A stretch of 64,000 nt of DNA. Source: Leptospirillum ferrooxidans C2-3 (lineage in GTDB: Bacteria > Nitrospirota > Leptospirillia > Leptospirillales > Leptospirillaceae). The stretch covers positions 403,486 through 467,485 of the forward strand of contig NC_017094.1 in NCBI RefSeq assembly GCF_000284315.1. The letters are read 5' to 3'. How positions within the stretch are numbered: position 1 is the first letter of the stretch; each line of letters starts with the position of its first letter. The position numbers were made by a program, and so were the translations under genes. The notes under the pieces were generated by a model. It was not told the origin of the DNA. It worked only from the letters and a program-made list of their open reading frames with translations, and ran no database searches. Shown piece after piece: positions 46,505-54,735 of the stretch.

Positions 46505-47041
46505 ATGCGAATGCTCAAGTTCATAATGGTTTTCCTCGCAGGCATCCAATTGACCTCTGGGGTTGTTTTGGCCGATTCAGCGCAAGATCTTCTCAACGAA
46601 ATGCAACAACGCTATGAAAGCACCAATTCACAGACTCCCGCCCAGACGAACCAAAATTCATTGCCACCACCACCTGTTTCACCTCCTATTGGAACGAATT
46701 CACCAGTGATTCAACCCTCGGTCGTTCCTCAGTCCACACAAAACAAGGGAAATATTTCCAAGAAGCAAAACAACAAAAATATCGGAAGGGTTGGTGTTGC
46801 CTGCACAAAAACGGAAACGCCGCTCATTATTGAAACCAACGTGTCGGCGAAACTGTTTTTTAATGGTCGCTATCTGACAAATACTCCTGTGAGAATCTGT
46901 GTTAAAAATAAAGCCATCTGGGCTAATGACGGCGCTTTTTTGATCCGGTTAAGCAAGCAAGGGTACGCCGAGATTGTGGATACGATTATCATGGGGACGA
47001 CCAAACTCAAGAAAAAGTATGTCCTTGTGAATCTGGACTAA
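46505..47041 (+). CDS. secreted protein with PEGA-like C-terminal domain
   Basis: 178 residues. Signal peptide (KFIMVFLAGIQLTSGVVLA), then a Gln/Asn/Pro-rich linker containing PPPPVSPPIG, then a small beta domain: 'TNVSAKLFFNGRYLTNTPVR' and 'FLIRLSKQGYAEIVDTIIMG'. This recalls PEGA domains, which sit on cell surfaces. AGGTG lies before ATG 46505. The role is unknown. Confidence 0.7.
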   Translation: MRMLKFIMVFLAGIQLTSGVVLADSAQDLLNEMQQRYESTNSQTPAQTNQNSLPPPPVSPPIGTNSPVIQPSVVPQSTQNKGNISKKQNNKNIGRVGVACTKTETPLIIETNVSAKLFFNGRYLTNTPVRICVKNKAIWANDGAFLIRLSKQGYAEIVDTIIMGTTKLKKKYVLVNLD

Positions 47042-47395
47042 GTGGGAATAATGATCGACAGATCCCCGCTGTGGAAATGAAATGGTAGACCGCTCCATGG
47101 CTGTTGCACCAGATTTGTGAGCCATTGACCAGCCTGTCCTATCTTTCCCTGACACTGAAGTATTTTCCATGATCCATCAGAGCAAGGGAAATGATGCCAA
47201 TCCCCTGAGTCAAGAGAAAACTCCGGTAACCTTACCCGAACATCCCTGTTTCCTGCCATTTTGCTATATCGCATTTCAACAAAAATGATGTAATGTTTCC
47301 ATTTTTGTTGCGCTGGGCTTATCTCATTTTTTATTATAAAATAAAATTATACTTATAACCTGAAAAAACTTATTGTTTCTCGATGCTTCCTAATG
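47042..47395. other. intergenic region upstream of the chemoreceptor
   Basis: 354 bases without a gene. The right half (about 47280-47360) is very AT-rich, a plausible binding region for an enhancer-binding protein acting on the sigma-54 promoter. I could not identify a specific activator site. Confidence 0.4.
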
Positions 47396-47411
47396 TGGCA
47401 TAAGGTTTGCT
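47396..47411 (+). promoter_or_regulatory. sigma-54-type promoter (-24/-12)
   Basis: TGGCATAAGGTTTGCT matches the RpoN consensus TGGCAC-N5-TTGCW, with exactly ten bases between GG (47397-47398) and GC (47409-47410). It lies 48 bases before the chemoreceptor ATG, the right distance for its transcript. Confidence 0.75.
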
Positions 47412-47458
47412 CATGATGCAGACAGTGCACTAAACCCTTGATGCTCATCGGAGGCGGT

Positions 47459-49600
47459 ATGCTTAAAAGTCATCAAATGAATTTATCTATAGATGAAAAG
47501 AAGTGGCTCCCTTTTTTGGGAAAAACGGGAGCGATGAGTCTTGGACTGTCTTGTCTTTTGAATCAGGATACTTATGGGCTTGTAGAAAGAACTTTTGAGG
47601 GGATTTCCGCGACCAGATTGAAAATATTGACGCAATGGGCTCAAGAGAAGTGGCTCTATTTATCGGCAATCGCTGAGGAGGCTGCTGACCTGTGGCCAGA
47701 GTTATCGAGTCAATTTCTGGAGTTGGAACGGGTTCATTCTTTGGATATTTCTGAACTGTTTGTCCTGGATTCTTCCGGAACGGTTGTTGCCTCAAGCAAA
47801 AAGGAAAGGGAAGGAAGGGCTGTTTTGGTATCAAAAGCTTTTTTCGAGGGGCTCAAGGCTCCATTCCTTCATGGCCCCTATATCGATCCCGAGACCGGTA
47901 GAATTGGTCCCTCGACATCAAAATTTCATGATGACGTGACCTTGATGTTTTATCACCCCATCAAGAGCCGGGGAGAAACTCTGGGGTGCCTTTGCGCAAG
48001 GATTCCCAATGATGTCATCGGGGATCTGATCCAGCGGGAGGCTGGCCATGTCTATCCCGAGTCGGGAGATAATTATCTCTTTATGGCAGAGTCTCATTTT
48101 GATCCTTCCATTGATCCGGGCACTGCGCTGTCTCGTTCACGCTTTGAAGATGACAGCTTTTCCTTTGGAGAGAACCTTAAGGGAGGAATCAAAACATCAT
48201 GGGGTACGGTGAAGGTGGAGCACCATACAGAGCTTGAACTCCGATTTACGGATCCATCGACAGGGGATCTTCACCCCGGGGTCCGGGAAACGATCCGAAA
48301 CGGGAGCAATCTGTTTGTGACCTATCCCGGATATTCCGATTACCGTCATGTTCCCGTGATTGGATCAGGTGTGACCTTTCAGATGCCTGGATCTCCCGAT
48401 CGATGGGGAATGATGTGCGAAGGAGATCTTGAGGAGGTCTATCGACGAAGATCCATGAATTTCCAGTTTATGGGACTTTTTGTAGGATTGAATCTTCTTG
48501 TATGGGCCTTGAATATCGGCTTTCTGCATCTTTCCGGACTCTCATTCTGGGAGCGCGAGGTGCTCACTCTTCCCTTTTTTATGATGGTGTGCCTGTGGTT
48601 TTATAAAAAAGGACTGCAGCCTTTTTCCCATCGACTAAAGGAGATGACCGGAGTGATCCGGACGATTTCAGAAGGGGGCGGAAACCTCCGCCAGAGACTT
48701 GATCACAAGATTCTCGTTGCGGATGAAACAGGAGAAATGGGGCGGTGGATCAATAGTTTCATCGACAACCTTGACGGGATAGTCGGTCAGGTCGTCAGGA
48801 CATCCGAATTGGTTCTCGAGACCAATCAGCAGATGCTTCAGAAAAATAATGAGGCTGATGGGGCCTCCGCTCAAGTCGTCAAGGCGATTGAGACCCTCCT
48901 GCAGTCTCTTGCCACTCAAATGGCGGAAATTTCCGTGGCATCAAAAACTGCAGAGGAAATGAAATCATCGATGACTCATGTCATTGAAACTGCCAGATCT
49001 CAATTTGACGCTGTTCGTGCCAGGACAGGTGGCATACGACACTCGATCGACCATTCCAAGGTATCCATTGAAGCGCTTGAGTTGAGCGCCAGGAATATTG
49101 GAAAAATCGTAGAGGTTATTCAGGAAATTGCCGACCAGACCAATCTTTTGGCGCTGAATGCCGCAATCGAGGCCGCCAGGGCCGGAGATCACGGGAGAGG
49201 GTTTGGTGTCGTCTCTGCAGAGGTTCGAAAGCTTGCGGAACGCACCAGCATGCAGACTCGTGAAATTCGTTCGATGATCAGCCAGGTTCAGGGAGAAGCA
49301 AAAGAAGCCGTTACTACGATGGAAGGCAGCATGTCCGGTGTTGAGGAGGGTCTTTTATTGACAGAAGGATCAAGCTCGGACCATGCAGGAATCGAGAAAG
49401 TCGTCCGGAAAATGGGGGATTCCATTGCCAATATTCTCGAGACGAGCGAATCCCATAGTGATATTGTCAAGAATACCAAGATCATGACAGAACGGATGCA
49501 ACACGCGGTAGAGGCTCTTCGGGGGAGTGTCGGTAAGGTTCGTTTTTCCACGAGACAATTGCAGCAGCTGGTGGGGCAATTTCAGGTGAGTGACCATTAA
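47459..49600 (+). CDS. methyl-accepting chemotaxis protein
   Basis: 713 residues. Sensor region ~40-330 ([33 protein letters not shown]), two hydrophobic helices (~340-362, '[20 protein letters not shown]', and ~374-392), HAMP-like linker, and the coiled-coil signalling domain with the conserved tip '[20 protein letters not shown]' and '[15 protein letters not shown]' (~550-600). It signals to CheA/CheW. No transmembrane helix precedes the sensor, so that domain would be cytoplasmic, unlike typical receptors. ATG 47459 has GGAGG; the upstream TTG 47438 is rejected. Confidence 0.93.
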   Translation: MLKSHQMNLSIDEKKWLPFLGKTGAMSLGLSCLLNQDTYGLVERTFEGISATRLKILTQWAQEKWLYLSAIAEEAADLWPELSSQFLELERVHSLDISELFVLDSSGTVVASSKKEREGRAVLVSKAFFEGLKAPFLHGPYIDPETGRIGPSTSKFHDDVTLMFYHPIKSRGETLGCLCARIPNDVIGDLIQREAGHVYPESGDNYLFMAESHFDPSIDPGTALSRSRFEDDSFSFGENLKGGIKTSWGTVKVEHHTELELRFTDPSTGDLHPGVRETIRNGSNLFVTYPGYSDYRHVPVIGSGVTFQMPGSPDRWGMMCEGDLEEVYRRRSMNFQFMGLFVGLNLLVWALNIGFLHLSGLSFWEREVLTLPFFMMVCLWFYKKGLQPFSHRLKEMTGVIRTISEGGGNLRQRLDHKILVADETGEMGRWINSFIDNLDGIVGQVVRTSELVLETNQQMLQKNNEADGASAQVVKAIETLLQSLATQMAEISVASKTAEEMKSSMTHVIETARSQFDAVRARTGGIRHSIDHSKVSIEALELSARNIGKIVEVIQEIADQTNLLALNAAIEAARAGDHGRGFGVVSAEVRKLAERTSMQTREIRSMISQVQGEAKEAVTTMEGSMSGVEEGLLLTEGSSSDHAGIEKVVRKMGDSIANILETSESHSDIVKNTKIMTERMQHAVEALRGSVGKVRFSTRQLQQLVGQFQVSDH

Positions 49601-49620
49601 GCGATCATGGGAATGAAGCG

Positions 49621-49651
49621 CCCGAAGCTCTCTTTTCAGGAGAGCTTCGGG
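49621..49651. terminator. terminator between chemoreceptor and diguanylate cyclase
   Basis: CCCGAAGCTCTC-TTTTCAG-GAGAGCTTCGGG: 12-bp arms, followed by a weak T-rich tract, between convergent genes. It probably serves both. Confidence 0.85.
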
Positions 49652-49657
49652 TTATAT

Positions 49658-50725
49658 TTACCCCTTGGTCTGGTGGACTTTTTCCTGGAATCTGGGGAGT
49701 TTGATCGTATTGTCTTTCAAGGAACGGGATTCTGAGATCCTGATCGAATCGACAAAGGAAGTCGATGAAACAAGACGCCATCTTTTTTGGTTCTGATTTT
49801 TGGACATATACATAGCCTCATCGGACCTTCGAATCAGATCTTCCCACAAGACACCATCCTGGGGGCAGATGGCAACCCCGGCAGATCCTGTTATCTCAAC
49901 AAGTTTTCCTTCGATCCTGATGGGCTTTTGTATCGCTTCCATAATGCGTTCGACCAGTAATGTCAGTGCCGTATCACTTTCAATATTGTTCAGAAGGATC
50001 AAAAACTCGTCACCACCCAGCCTGACAACAAGGTCTGTTCTCCTTGAGCATCGCAGGAGTCGTCCCGAGATCACTTTCAGAAGGGTGTCTCCCCCTGCAT
50101 GTCCACACGTATCGTTGACTTTTTTAAACCCGTTGAGATCAAGAAAGAGAACGCCCAGCCGGCTTTTTTCTTTTTGGGTTCTCAAAATTTCAGCCGGCAT
50201 CCATTGGGACAGGAAGTTCCTGTTGGGCAGCCCTGTCAACGGATCGATATGGGCTTGTTTCCATAGGATTTTTTCTTTCTGGATCTTGTTGTCCATATCT
50301 TTCCAGACATGAACAAAGCTTGTTATTGACCCATTATCTCCCAGAATCGGAATGAGGGTGATTTCATAGTTGCAAGGGGATCCATTGGTTCTGTGGTCGT
50401 GGTGTACCATTGTAAAGATCTTTCCCTGCAGTATGGTTTCCCAGACAGGCAGCGATGTTTTGCTGACGTGCTTGGGGACTTTCATAAACTCTGGGGTCTG
50501 ACCGATCAGGTTTTCTTTTTCTTTCCCGGTCATCTTGAGAAAATCTTCGCTGACCCAGACGATTTGCCCATCCTGGTCCGATATCATCGCACCGCTTTCG
50601 ATGGGTGGGTTCGGACTGGATGTCTGCTCACCGGATGGGATTTCAGGGGAAGTCTCGTGAATCCCGGGGACCCTGATGCTGGCCATGAGCGCCTTGATTT
50701 CTTCTGGGGAAAGGATCGGATCCAT
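49658..50725 (-). CDS. PAS-GGDEF diguanylate cyclase with FliM-like N-terminus
   Basis: 355 residues. Residues 4-15 (ILSPEEIKALMA) resemble the conserved N-terminal CheY-binding peptide of FliM (ILSQxEIDALL). A PAS domain follows (~45-150, MISDQDGQIVWVSEDFL), then GGDEF (~160-320) with LTGLPNRNFL, RLGGDEFLILL and the RRTD inhibitory site. It makes cyclic di-GMP. A C-terminal tail of ~35 residues is unassigned. ATG 50725 has AAAGGAG. It faces the chemoreceptor gene, which suggests joint control of motility. Confidence 0.92.
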   Translation of the reverse strand: MDPILSPEEIKALMASIRVPGIHETSPEIPSGEQTSSPNPPIESGAMISDQDGQIVWVSEDFLKMTGKEKENLIGQTPEFMKVPKHVSKTSLPVWETILQGKIFTMVHHDHRTNGSPCNYEITLIPILGDNGSITSFVHVWKDMDNKIQKEKILWKQAHIDPLTGLPNRNFLSQWMPAEILRTQKEKSRLGVLFLDLNGFKKVNDTCGHAGGDTLLKVISGRLLRCSRRTDLVVRLGGDEFLILLNNIESDTALTLLVERIMEAIQKPIRIEGKLVEITGSAGVAICPQDGVLWEDLIRRSDEAMYMSKNQNQKRWRLVSSTSFVDSIRISESRSLKDNTIKLPRFQEKVHQTKG

Positions 50726-51170
50726 GGAGGCTCCTTTATATATTGAGAGCAGGAAATACCGGGTGGAATTTGAAAGATCTTTTCATAAGCAATCGACCGG
50801 AAAATGATCCCGAGTGAACCATGAGAGCGAGATTACCCCCAATTGATGGATTGATCAGTGAATTTGGTCATGTTGTTATGTGACGCAAATCACATACTTC
50901 AACTCTCGGGATCCGGAACTCCTATCAGATAAGGGACAGATCATCGAAGTTCCCTTCCAGCCCTTAGTGTTTTTCGATGAGCGACTGTCTTTCAGATCGC
51001 TTGTTCCCAAATAAAAAAGTCTTGATTGCTAATCGCCTTCCTCACCCAAATGGGCATCAGCCCAGTGTTTCAAAAAATATGATGATATATTTAATTGATC
51101 TGATTTTTATTTTTTAATAACTCTTTCATTATATCATTTGTCGGCCAGATTTGTATGGATGGACCCGGGA
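50726..51170. other. intergenic region upstream of the diguanylate cyclase
   Basis: 445 bases without a gene. Holds a CRP/FNR-type site (50879-50894) and a TATATA element close to the cyclase start at about 50732-50739. The part beyond 51060 is AT-rich. Confidence 0.5.
50879..50894. promoter_or_regulatory. CRP/FNR-family binding palindrome
   Basis: TGTGA-CGCAAA-TCACA, a perfect match to the CRP core (TGTGA-N6-TCACA), 154 bases before the cyclase start. It could bind CRP or another member of that family. Confidence 0.65.
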
Positions 51171-52109
51171 CTAGTATGCGTCTTCGCAAACTCTTCTGAA
51201 AAAACAGCTCTTGCAGGAATAAGCTCCCGGCATCGGAGTGAATCCCTCTTTTTCCGCGACACCGTTCAAGGGATCCTGAATCTTTGAAAGAATGGTTCTG
51301 GTGTGTTGTTCGATGCGGGAATGGGTTTCCTCAAAGATGACTTGAGAAGAAGAGGAAAGGGAGACTTTCCTGTCCGGGTTTGAGAGGTAGATCGCTCCGG
51401 TCCTGATGGTATGGGGTTCTCGACCGAATTTTTTCACGGCATAATAAGCATAAAGATCGAGTTGTGGCTGATGATTCTTGGGGCTTGGTTTTCCTGTCTT
51501 CCAATCCAGGATGATCAAGCCTTCCGGATCGTTTATAGCCAAGTCGATGGATAGATAGACCGGAAAATCGATCCCATCGGTCTGAAAAGGGATACTCTCG
51601 AGGATTTCGTCTGTCCGTATAAGGCAATCGGGTCCCAGTGACCGGATCCATTCCCAAGGTTCGGACAGGAAGAAGTTCTCAAGCGTTGCAAGGCTTTTCC
51701 CGACAATTTCCTTCCATTCGGAATCGAGGATCGCCATTTCCTGGTCGTCGTGTTCAATGAATCGATAGCTTCCCTTGGGGGGAATGGTTTCGGGAAGAAG
51801 AGCCTTTGATTCCCTGAAATCGAGCCTCATCTGGAAGAGAAGTTTTTGTTTTTCCTTCTCCGGATCGATCTCATGGCCCGCCTGGAAGGATTTCAGAATG
51901 GAAGAGATGGCTTCATGGACTCGGCTTCCGCTCCAGAGATAACGGTTGGAGAGTTTTTTGAGCCTGTAAATCTCGCGCGTCAGGGGAGAACAGTTTTTTT
52001 CCCATCCACCCCATGATCCATAGCGGGAAAACCAGTATTGTCGGGGGCATGTTTCATACTGCCCCCATTGGGAAGGGGAATAACTGAACGAATTGACAAG
52101 AAGGGCCAT
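51171..52109 (-). CDS. Cas4/RecB-like PD-(D/E)XK nuclease with Fe-S Cys
   Basis: 312 residues. N-terminal 'YSPSQWGQYETCPRQYWFSR' and C-terminal 'CKSCFFRRVC' supply four Cys that in AddB/Cas4 proteins bind a 4Fe-4S cluster. The nuclease core shows 'DLAINDPEGLIILDWKTGKP' (D...DxK) and QLDLYAYYAVKKFG. It belongs to the PDDEXK_1 family. It starts 6 bases after ttuA, so it is the third gene of that operon. No CRISPR array or helicase is near, so a repair or RNA-processing role is possible. Confidence 0.88.
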   Translation of the reverse strand: MALLVNSFSYSPSQWGQYETCPRQYWFSRYGSWGGWEKNCSPLTREIYRLKKLSNRYLWSGSRVHEAISSILKSFQAGHEIDPEKEKQKLLFQMRLDFRESKALLPETIPPKGSYRFIEHDDQEMAILDSEWKEIVGKSLATLENFFLSEPWEWIRSLGPDCLIRTDEILESIPFQTDGIDFPVYLSIDLAINDPEGLIILDWKTGKPSPKNHQPQLDLYAYYAVKKFGREPHTIRTGAIYLSNPDRKVSLSSSSQVIFEETHSRIEQHTRTILSKIQDPLNGVAEKEGFTPMPGAYSCKSCFFRRVCEDAY

Positions 52110-52115
52110 GGTTCC

Positions 52116-53075
52116 TCAGTGAGTATTGGGCGTGATGAAATTGATCGAAGATTCCGCTGTTTCTTGAGTCTCGGGAAAAGGAGACAATTTCATCCGGAGT
52201 CGACAAAAACTGCAAATATCCGTGTAGCAGGGCTCCTGGCAGACTTTGCAACTTCCTGCGGGAGGAGCGTTTTCACTTGATGGAGGAAACATCTTCTCTA
52301 AGCGCTCGAGGAATCCGAAGTAAAAAAACTGTTTTGTACCGGGAGATTCTTTTTCAATGTCATTCAAGACTTTTTTATAGAAGATCTGTTTTGCATCAGC
52401 GGACATGGGGCATTCCCTGATGACGTAATCGATTCCCTTCAGGTAGGCATAGGTGGCCATTTCTTTTTCGGTCAGGCGATTCAACGGTTTGACTTTTCGT
52501 ATGAGCCCTCCTTCAGCAGGAAGGGATGGGGACTGTTTTTCCAGATATCCATCCTGCCAATGGAGAATGTTTCCCAAAAGGCGTGAGGCTTCATCGTCCA
52601 GGTTGTGTCCCGTTGCAAGAACCTGACAGCCATGTTGCCGGGCCGCCCGATTGAAAAGGTGCCGTTTGGAAAGGCCACATGCCGAGCACGGGGGTCTTTT
52701 GGTGGATTCGGCTATAACGGGAAGTGTGGCTCCCGTTTCTGATTCGATCTCCTCGATAATAAGTGGATATCCTCTTTTTTCCGCAAAAGCTCGCGTTTTC
52801 TCGGTGCTCTCCTTCGAGTACTCAGAAATGCCGAGGTCGAGGTGGTACCCGAGGACATCAAGTTCAAGCCTTTTCAGTATCTCCCAAAGGGCGAGAGAAT
52901 CCTTTCCTCCCGAAACGGCCAGAAGAATACGGTCACCCGGTTCGAACATCCTGAATTCCTTGATGGTTTTTCGAACCTGATCCATCAAGTATTTATCAAA
53001 GCAGTCTGCACAGAATGCGGTATTGTGCCGGGGGATGGCGATAACGGCCTTTTTTTTACAGACTCGACAATTCAT
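52116..53075 (-). CDS. ttuA: TtuA-type tRNA 2-thiolation enzyme
   Basis: 319 residues. N-terminal zinc finger (Cys3, 6, 22, 25), PP-loop SGGKDS at 55-60, CSACG with Cys130 and Cys133, Cys222 in RECPMSAD, and a C-terminal zinc finger (CKVC...CSFC). In characterised TtuA three such Cys hold a 4Fe-4S cluster that receives sulfur. The family (TIGR00269) forms 2-thioribothymidine at tRNA position 54 or related thiouridines. Its ATG overlaps the stop of the carrier gene (ATGA), and its ribosome site GGGAGG is inside that gene. TtcA is less likely because the double zinc fingers are TtuA-like. Confidence 0.88.
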   Translation of the reverse strand: MNCRVCKKKAVIAIPRHNTAFCADCFDKYLMDQVRKTIKEFRMFEPGDRILLAVSGGKDSLALWEILKRLELDVLGYHLDLGISEYSKESTEKTRAFAEKRGYPLIIEEIESETGATLPVIAESTKRPPCSACGLSKRHLFNRAARQHGCQVLATGHNLDDEASRLLGNILHWQDGYLEKQSPSLPAEGGLIRKVKPLNRLTEKEMATYAYLKGIDYVIRECPMSADAKQIFYKKVLNDIEKESPGTKQFFYFGFLERLEKMFPPSSENAPPAGSCKVCQEPCYTDICSFCRLRMKLSPFPETQETAESSINFITPNTH

Positions 53076-53362
53076 GATCCGGAACCTCCCGAGATGACCG
53101 GCCTGATCTCCACCTCGTACTGCGGATCAATACTGTCTCCCGGCAAAAGAAGACTGTCTTTCTGGATGACAAGAACGGTTTCAGAATCGAGGCCCAGCTT
53201 GAGCAGCAGTGTGGAAACCCTTTTCTGGAATGGAACTTCGATATGCTCTCCTGTTTGGGCGTTGAAGACCCTAATCGGTGTCGGAACCCTATGATGGGGA
53301 GCGGTTCCTTCTTCAGTGACGGATCGTGTTGCCTCGGGACTCTGGTCCTCGGATTCTGACAA
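53072..53362 (-). CDS. ttuB: ubiquitin-like sulfur carrier (TtuB/ThiS/MoaD type)
   Basis: 96 residues. A charged ~28-residue leader precedes a beta-grasp domain: 'IRVFNAQTGEHIEVPFQKRV', 'LLLKLGLDSETVLVIQKDSL' and 'VEIRPVISGG'. The GG pair (92-93) is the normal attachment site for thiocarboxylate, but it is followed by Ser-Gly-Ser rather than ending the protein. The gene overlaps ttuA by 4 bases. It probably supplies sulfur to TtuA after activation by an E1-like enzyme encoded elsewhere. Confidence 0.82.
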   Translation of the reverse strand: MSESEDQSPEATRSVTEEGTAPHHRVPTPIRVFNAQTGEHIEVPFQKRVSTLLLKLGLDSETVLVIQKDSLLLPGDSIDPQYEVEIRPVISGGSGS

Positions 53363-53506
53363 TGGGGAAATCCTTCCTGTTAAGGCGTATGGAGATGAAC
53401 GAAGGGAAGACTGAAAAACGTCCCTGTGAGATTCACCTGCCAGCAGTTTAGCGATATTCTGATCATATCAGAGCGGGGAACAGTTGGAAAAGGCAAGAGG
53501 GTCTGA

Positions 53507-54064
53507 TCAGCTATCCTGAGGGGGATCTGTTTTTGGCGAAATGATGGGTAATCCCAGTTTTTTAGCGGTGAGAAGGGATTTGAGGATGATCGGGTAACAC
53601 GCTTTCCGAACACCAGGATCTTCTGAGAGCATGCTGATTGCCATTGCCTGGTTCTGGAGCTCTTCTGTCAGTTCCACGCTGTTGTTTTTAGCCGGCAATG
53701 GTTTCCTGAAAGGCTTTTCAAGCCGGATGACAATCGGCAGGTGGGCAAGGTCGGGTGCGATGGCCTGAATCGTCTCCCGGATTTCGGGCAGAAGAAAAGT
53801 GCATTGTCGCTGCCACGCCTGCCGGGATGTCCTGATGATAATTCCTTCGGGTGAGATGGCTCCAGGGTAGGTATTGTCCCTGATCGGAGATGGAAGGTGG
53901 CTGTCCCAGTCCCGCTGGAAGAGGACAAGACGCACACCCTCTTCAATTCCAAAAAGGGATTTTTGGGAGCTGGCAATTGAGGAAATGGATGTGAAAGACA
54001 AGTTCGACCCCAATTCTGCCCGTAGAGGATTTGCAGGGAAAATCCTGTTTATGGAATAATACAT
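53507..54064 (-). CDS. DUF721/DciA-like protein
   Basis: 185 residues. The central part, 'WDSHLPSPIRDNTYPGAISPE', then 'IIIRTSRQAWQRQCTFLLPE' and 'LPIVIRLEKP', follows the DUF721 pattern, the family of the replicative-helicase loader DciA. The N-terminal ~40 residues and the C-terminal tail are not assigned. It may load DnaB, but family members are diverse. ATG 54064 has AAGGGA upstream. Divergent from the HNH gene; the gap to ttuB (53363-53506) shows no gene. Confidence 0.65.
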   Translation of the reverse strand: MYYSINRIFPANPLRAELGSNLSFTSISSIASSQKSLFGIEEGVRLVLFQRDWDSHLPSPIRDNTYPGAISPEGIIIRTSRQAWQRQCTFLLPEIRETIQAIAPDLAHLPIVIRLEKPFRKPLPAKNNSVELTEELQNQAMAISMLSEDPGVRKACYPIILKSLLTAKKLGLPIISPKTDPPQDS

Positions 54065-54165
54065 CCGTCCCTTTTGTCACTCAAGGGTCTTTCCTTTCAT
54101 GAAAGGCTCTCTGAAGCATTTTCGTCGGATCAGATGCTGTTGGCGTTAGGAGATTGGGGGTTCGG

Positions 54166-54735
54166 ATGTCCGGGCAAGCCCTTCTTTTGAATGCGACTTA
54201 TGAACCACTGAAAATTGTTTCCTGGGAAAAGGCCGTTACCCTGATTTTTCAGGGGAAGGTGGAAGTTGTGGAAACTTTTGACCGGGAGATCCATTCTGTT
54301 TCCATGGCGATGAAGATGCCTTCCGTTATCCGGCTCCAGCGGATGGTCTCTTTTCATCAAATTCGTCAGATGGTGCGTTTTTCCCGGGAGACCATCTTTG
54401 CCCGTGACGGTTATTCCTGCCAGTATTGCGGAAAACGATTCGATAAGAGTGATCTGACCTTTGACCATGTTTTTCCGGCCGCTCGTGGCGGGACAAAAAC
54501 ATGGGAAAACATCGTTACTGCCTGCAAAAAATGCAATCACCTCAAATCCGGACAGACCCCTGACGAGGCCGGAATGAGGCTTCTGAAGAAAGCCGCTCGT
54601 CCCCACTGGTTTCCCGCGATTCTCTTACATATGTCCCTTCGTTCTGAAATGCCCTCTTCCTGGTCAAATTATCTTTTCCAGTCCAATTATCGGGAGAGGA
54701 TCTTCTCAGCGGCTTCTTCGAAGGAGTCTTTTTAG
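54166..54735 (+). CDS. HNH endonuclease
   Basis: 189 residues. N-terminal 'ALLLNATYEPLKIVSWEKAV' is the conserved start of a widespread chromosomal HNH family. The HNH core has CQYCGKRF, TFDHVFPAARGG, 'WENIVTACKKCNHLKSG', with two Cys pairs for a zinc. The biological role of this family is not established. ATG 54166 follows GGGGG; TTG 54154 is an alternative. The 3' end overlaps murJ by 30 bases tail to tail. Confidence 0.9.
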   Translation: MSGQALLLNATYEPLKIVSWEKAVTLIFQGKVEVVETFDREIHSVSMAMKMPSVIRLQRMVSFHQIRQMVRFSRETIFARDGYSCQYCGKRFDKSDLTFDHVFPAARGGTKTWENIVTACKKCNHLKSGQTPDEAGMRLLKKAARPHWFPAILLHMSLRSEMPSSWSNYLFQSNYRERIFSAASSKESF

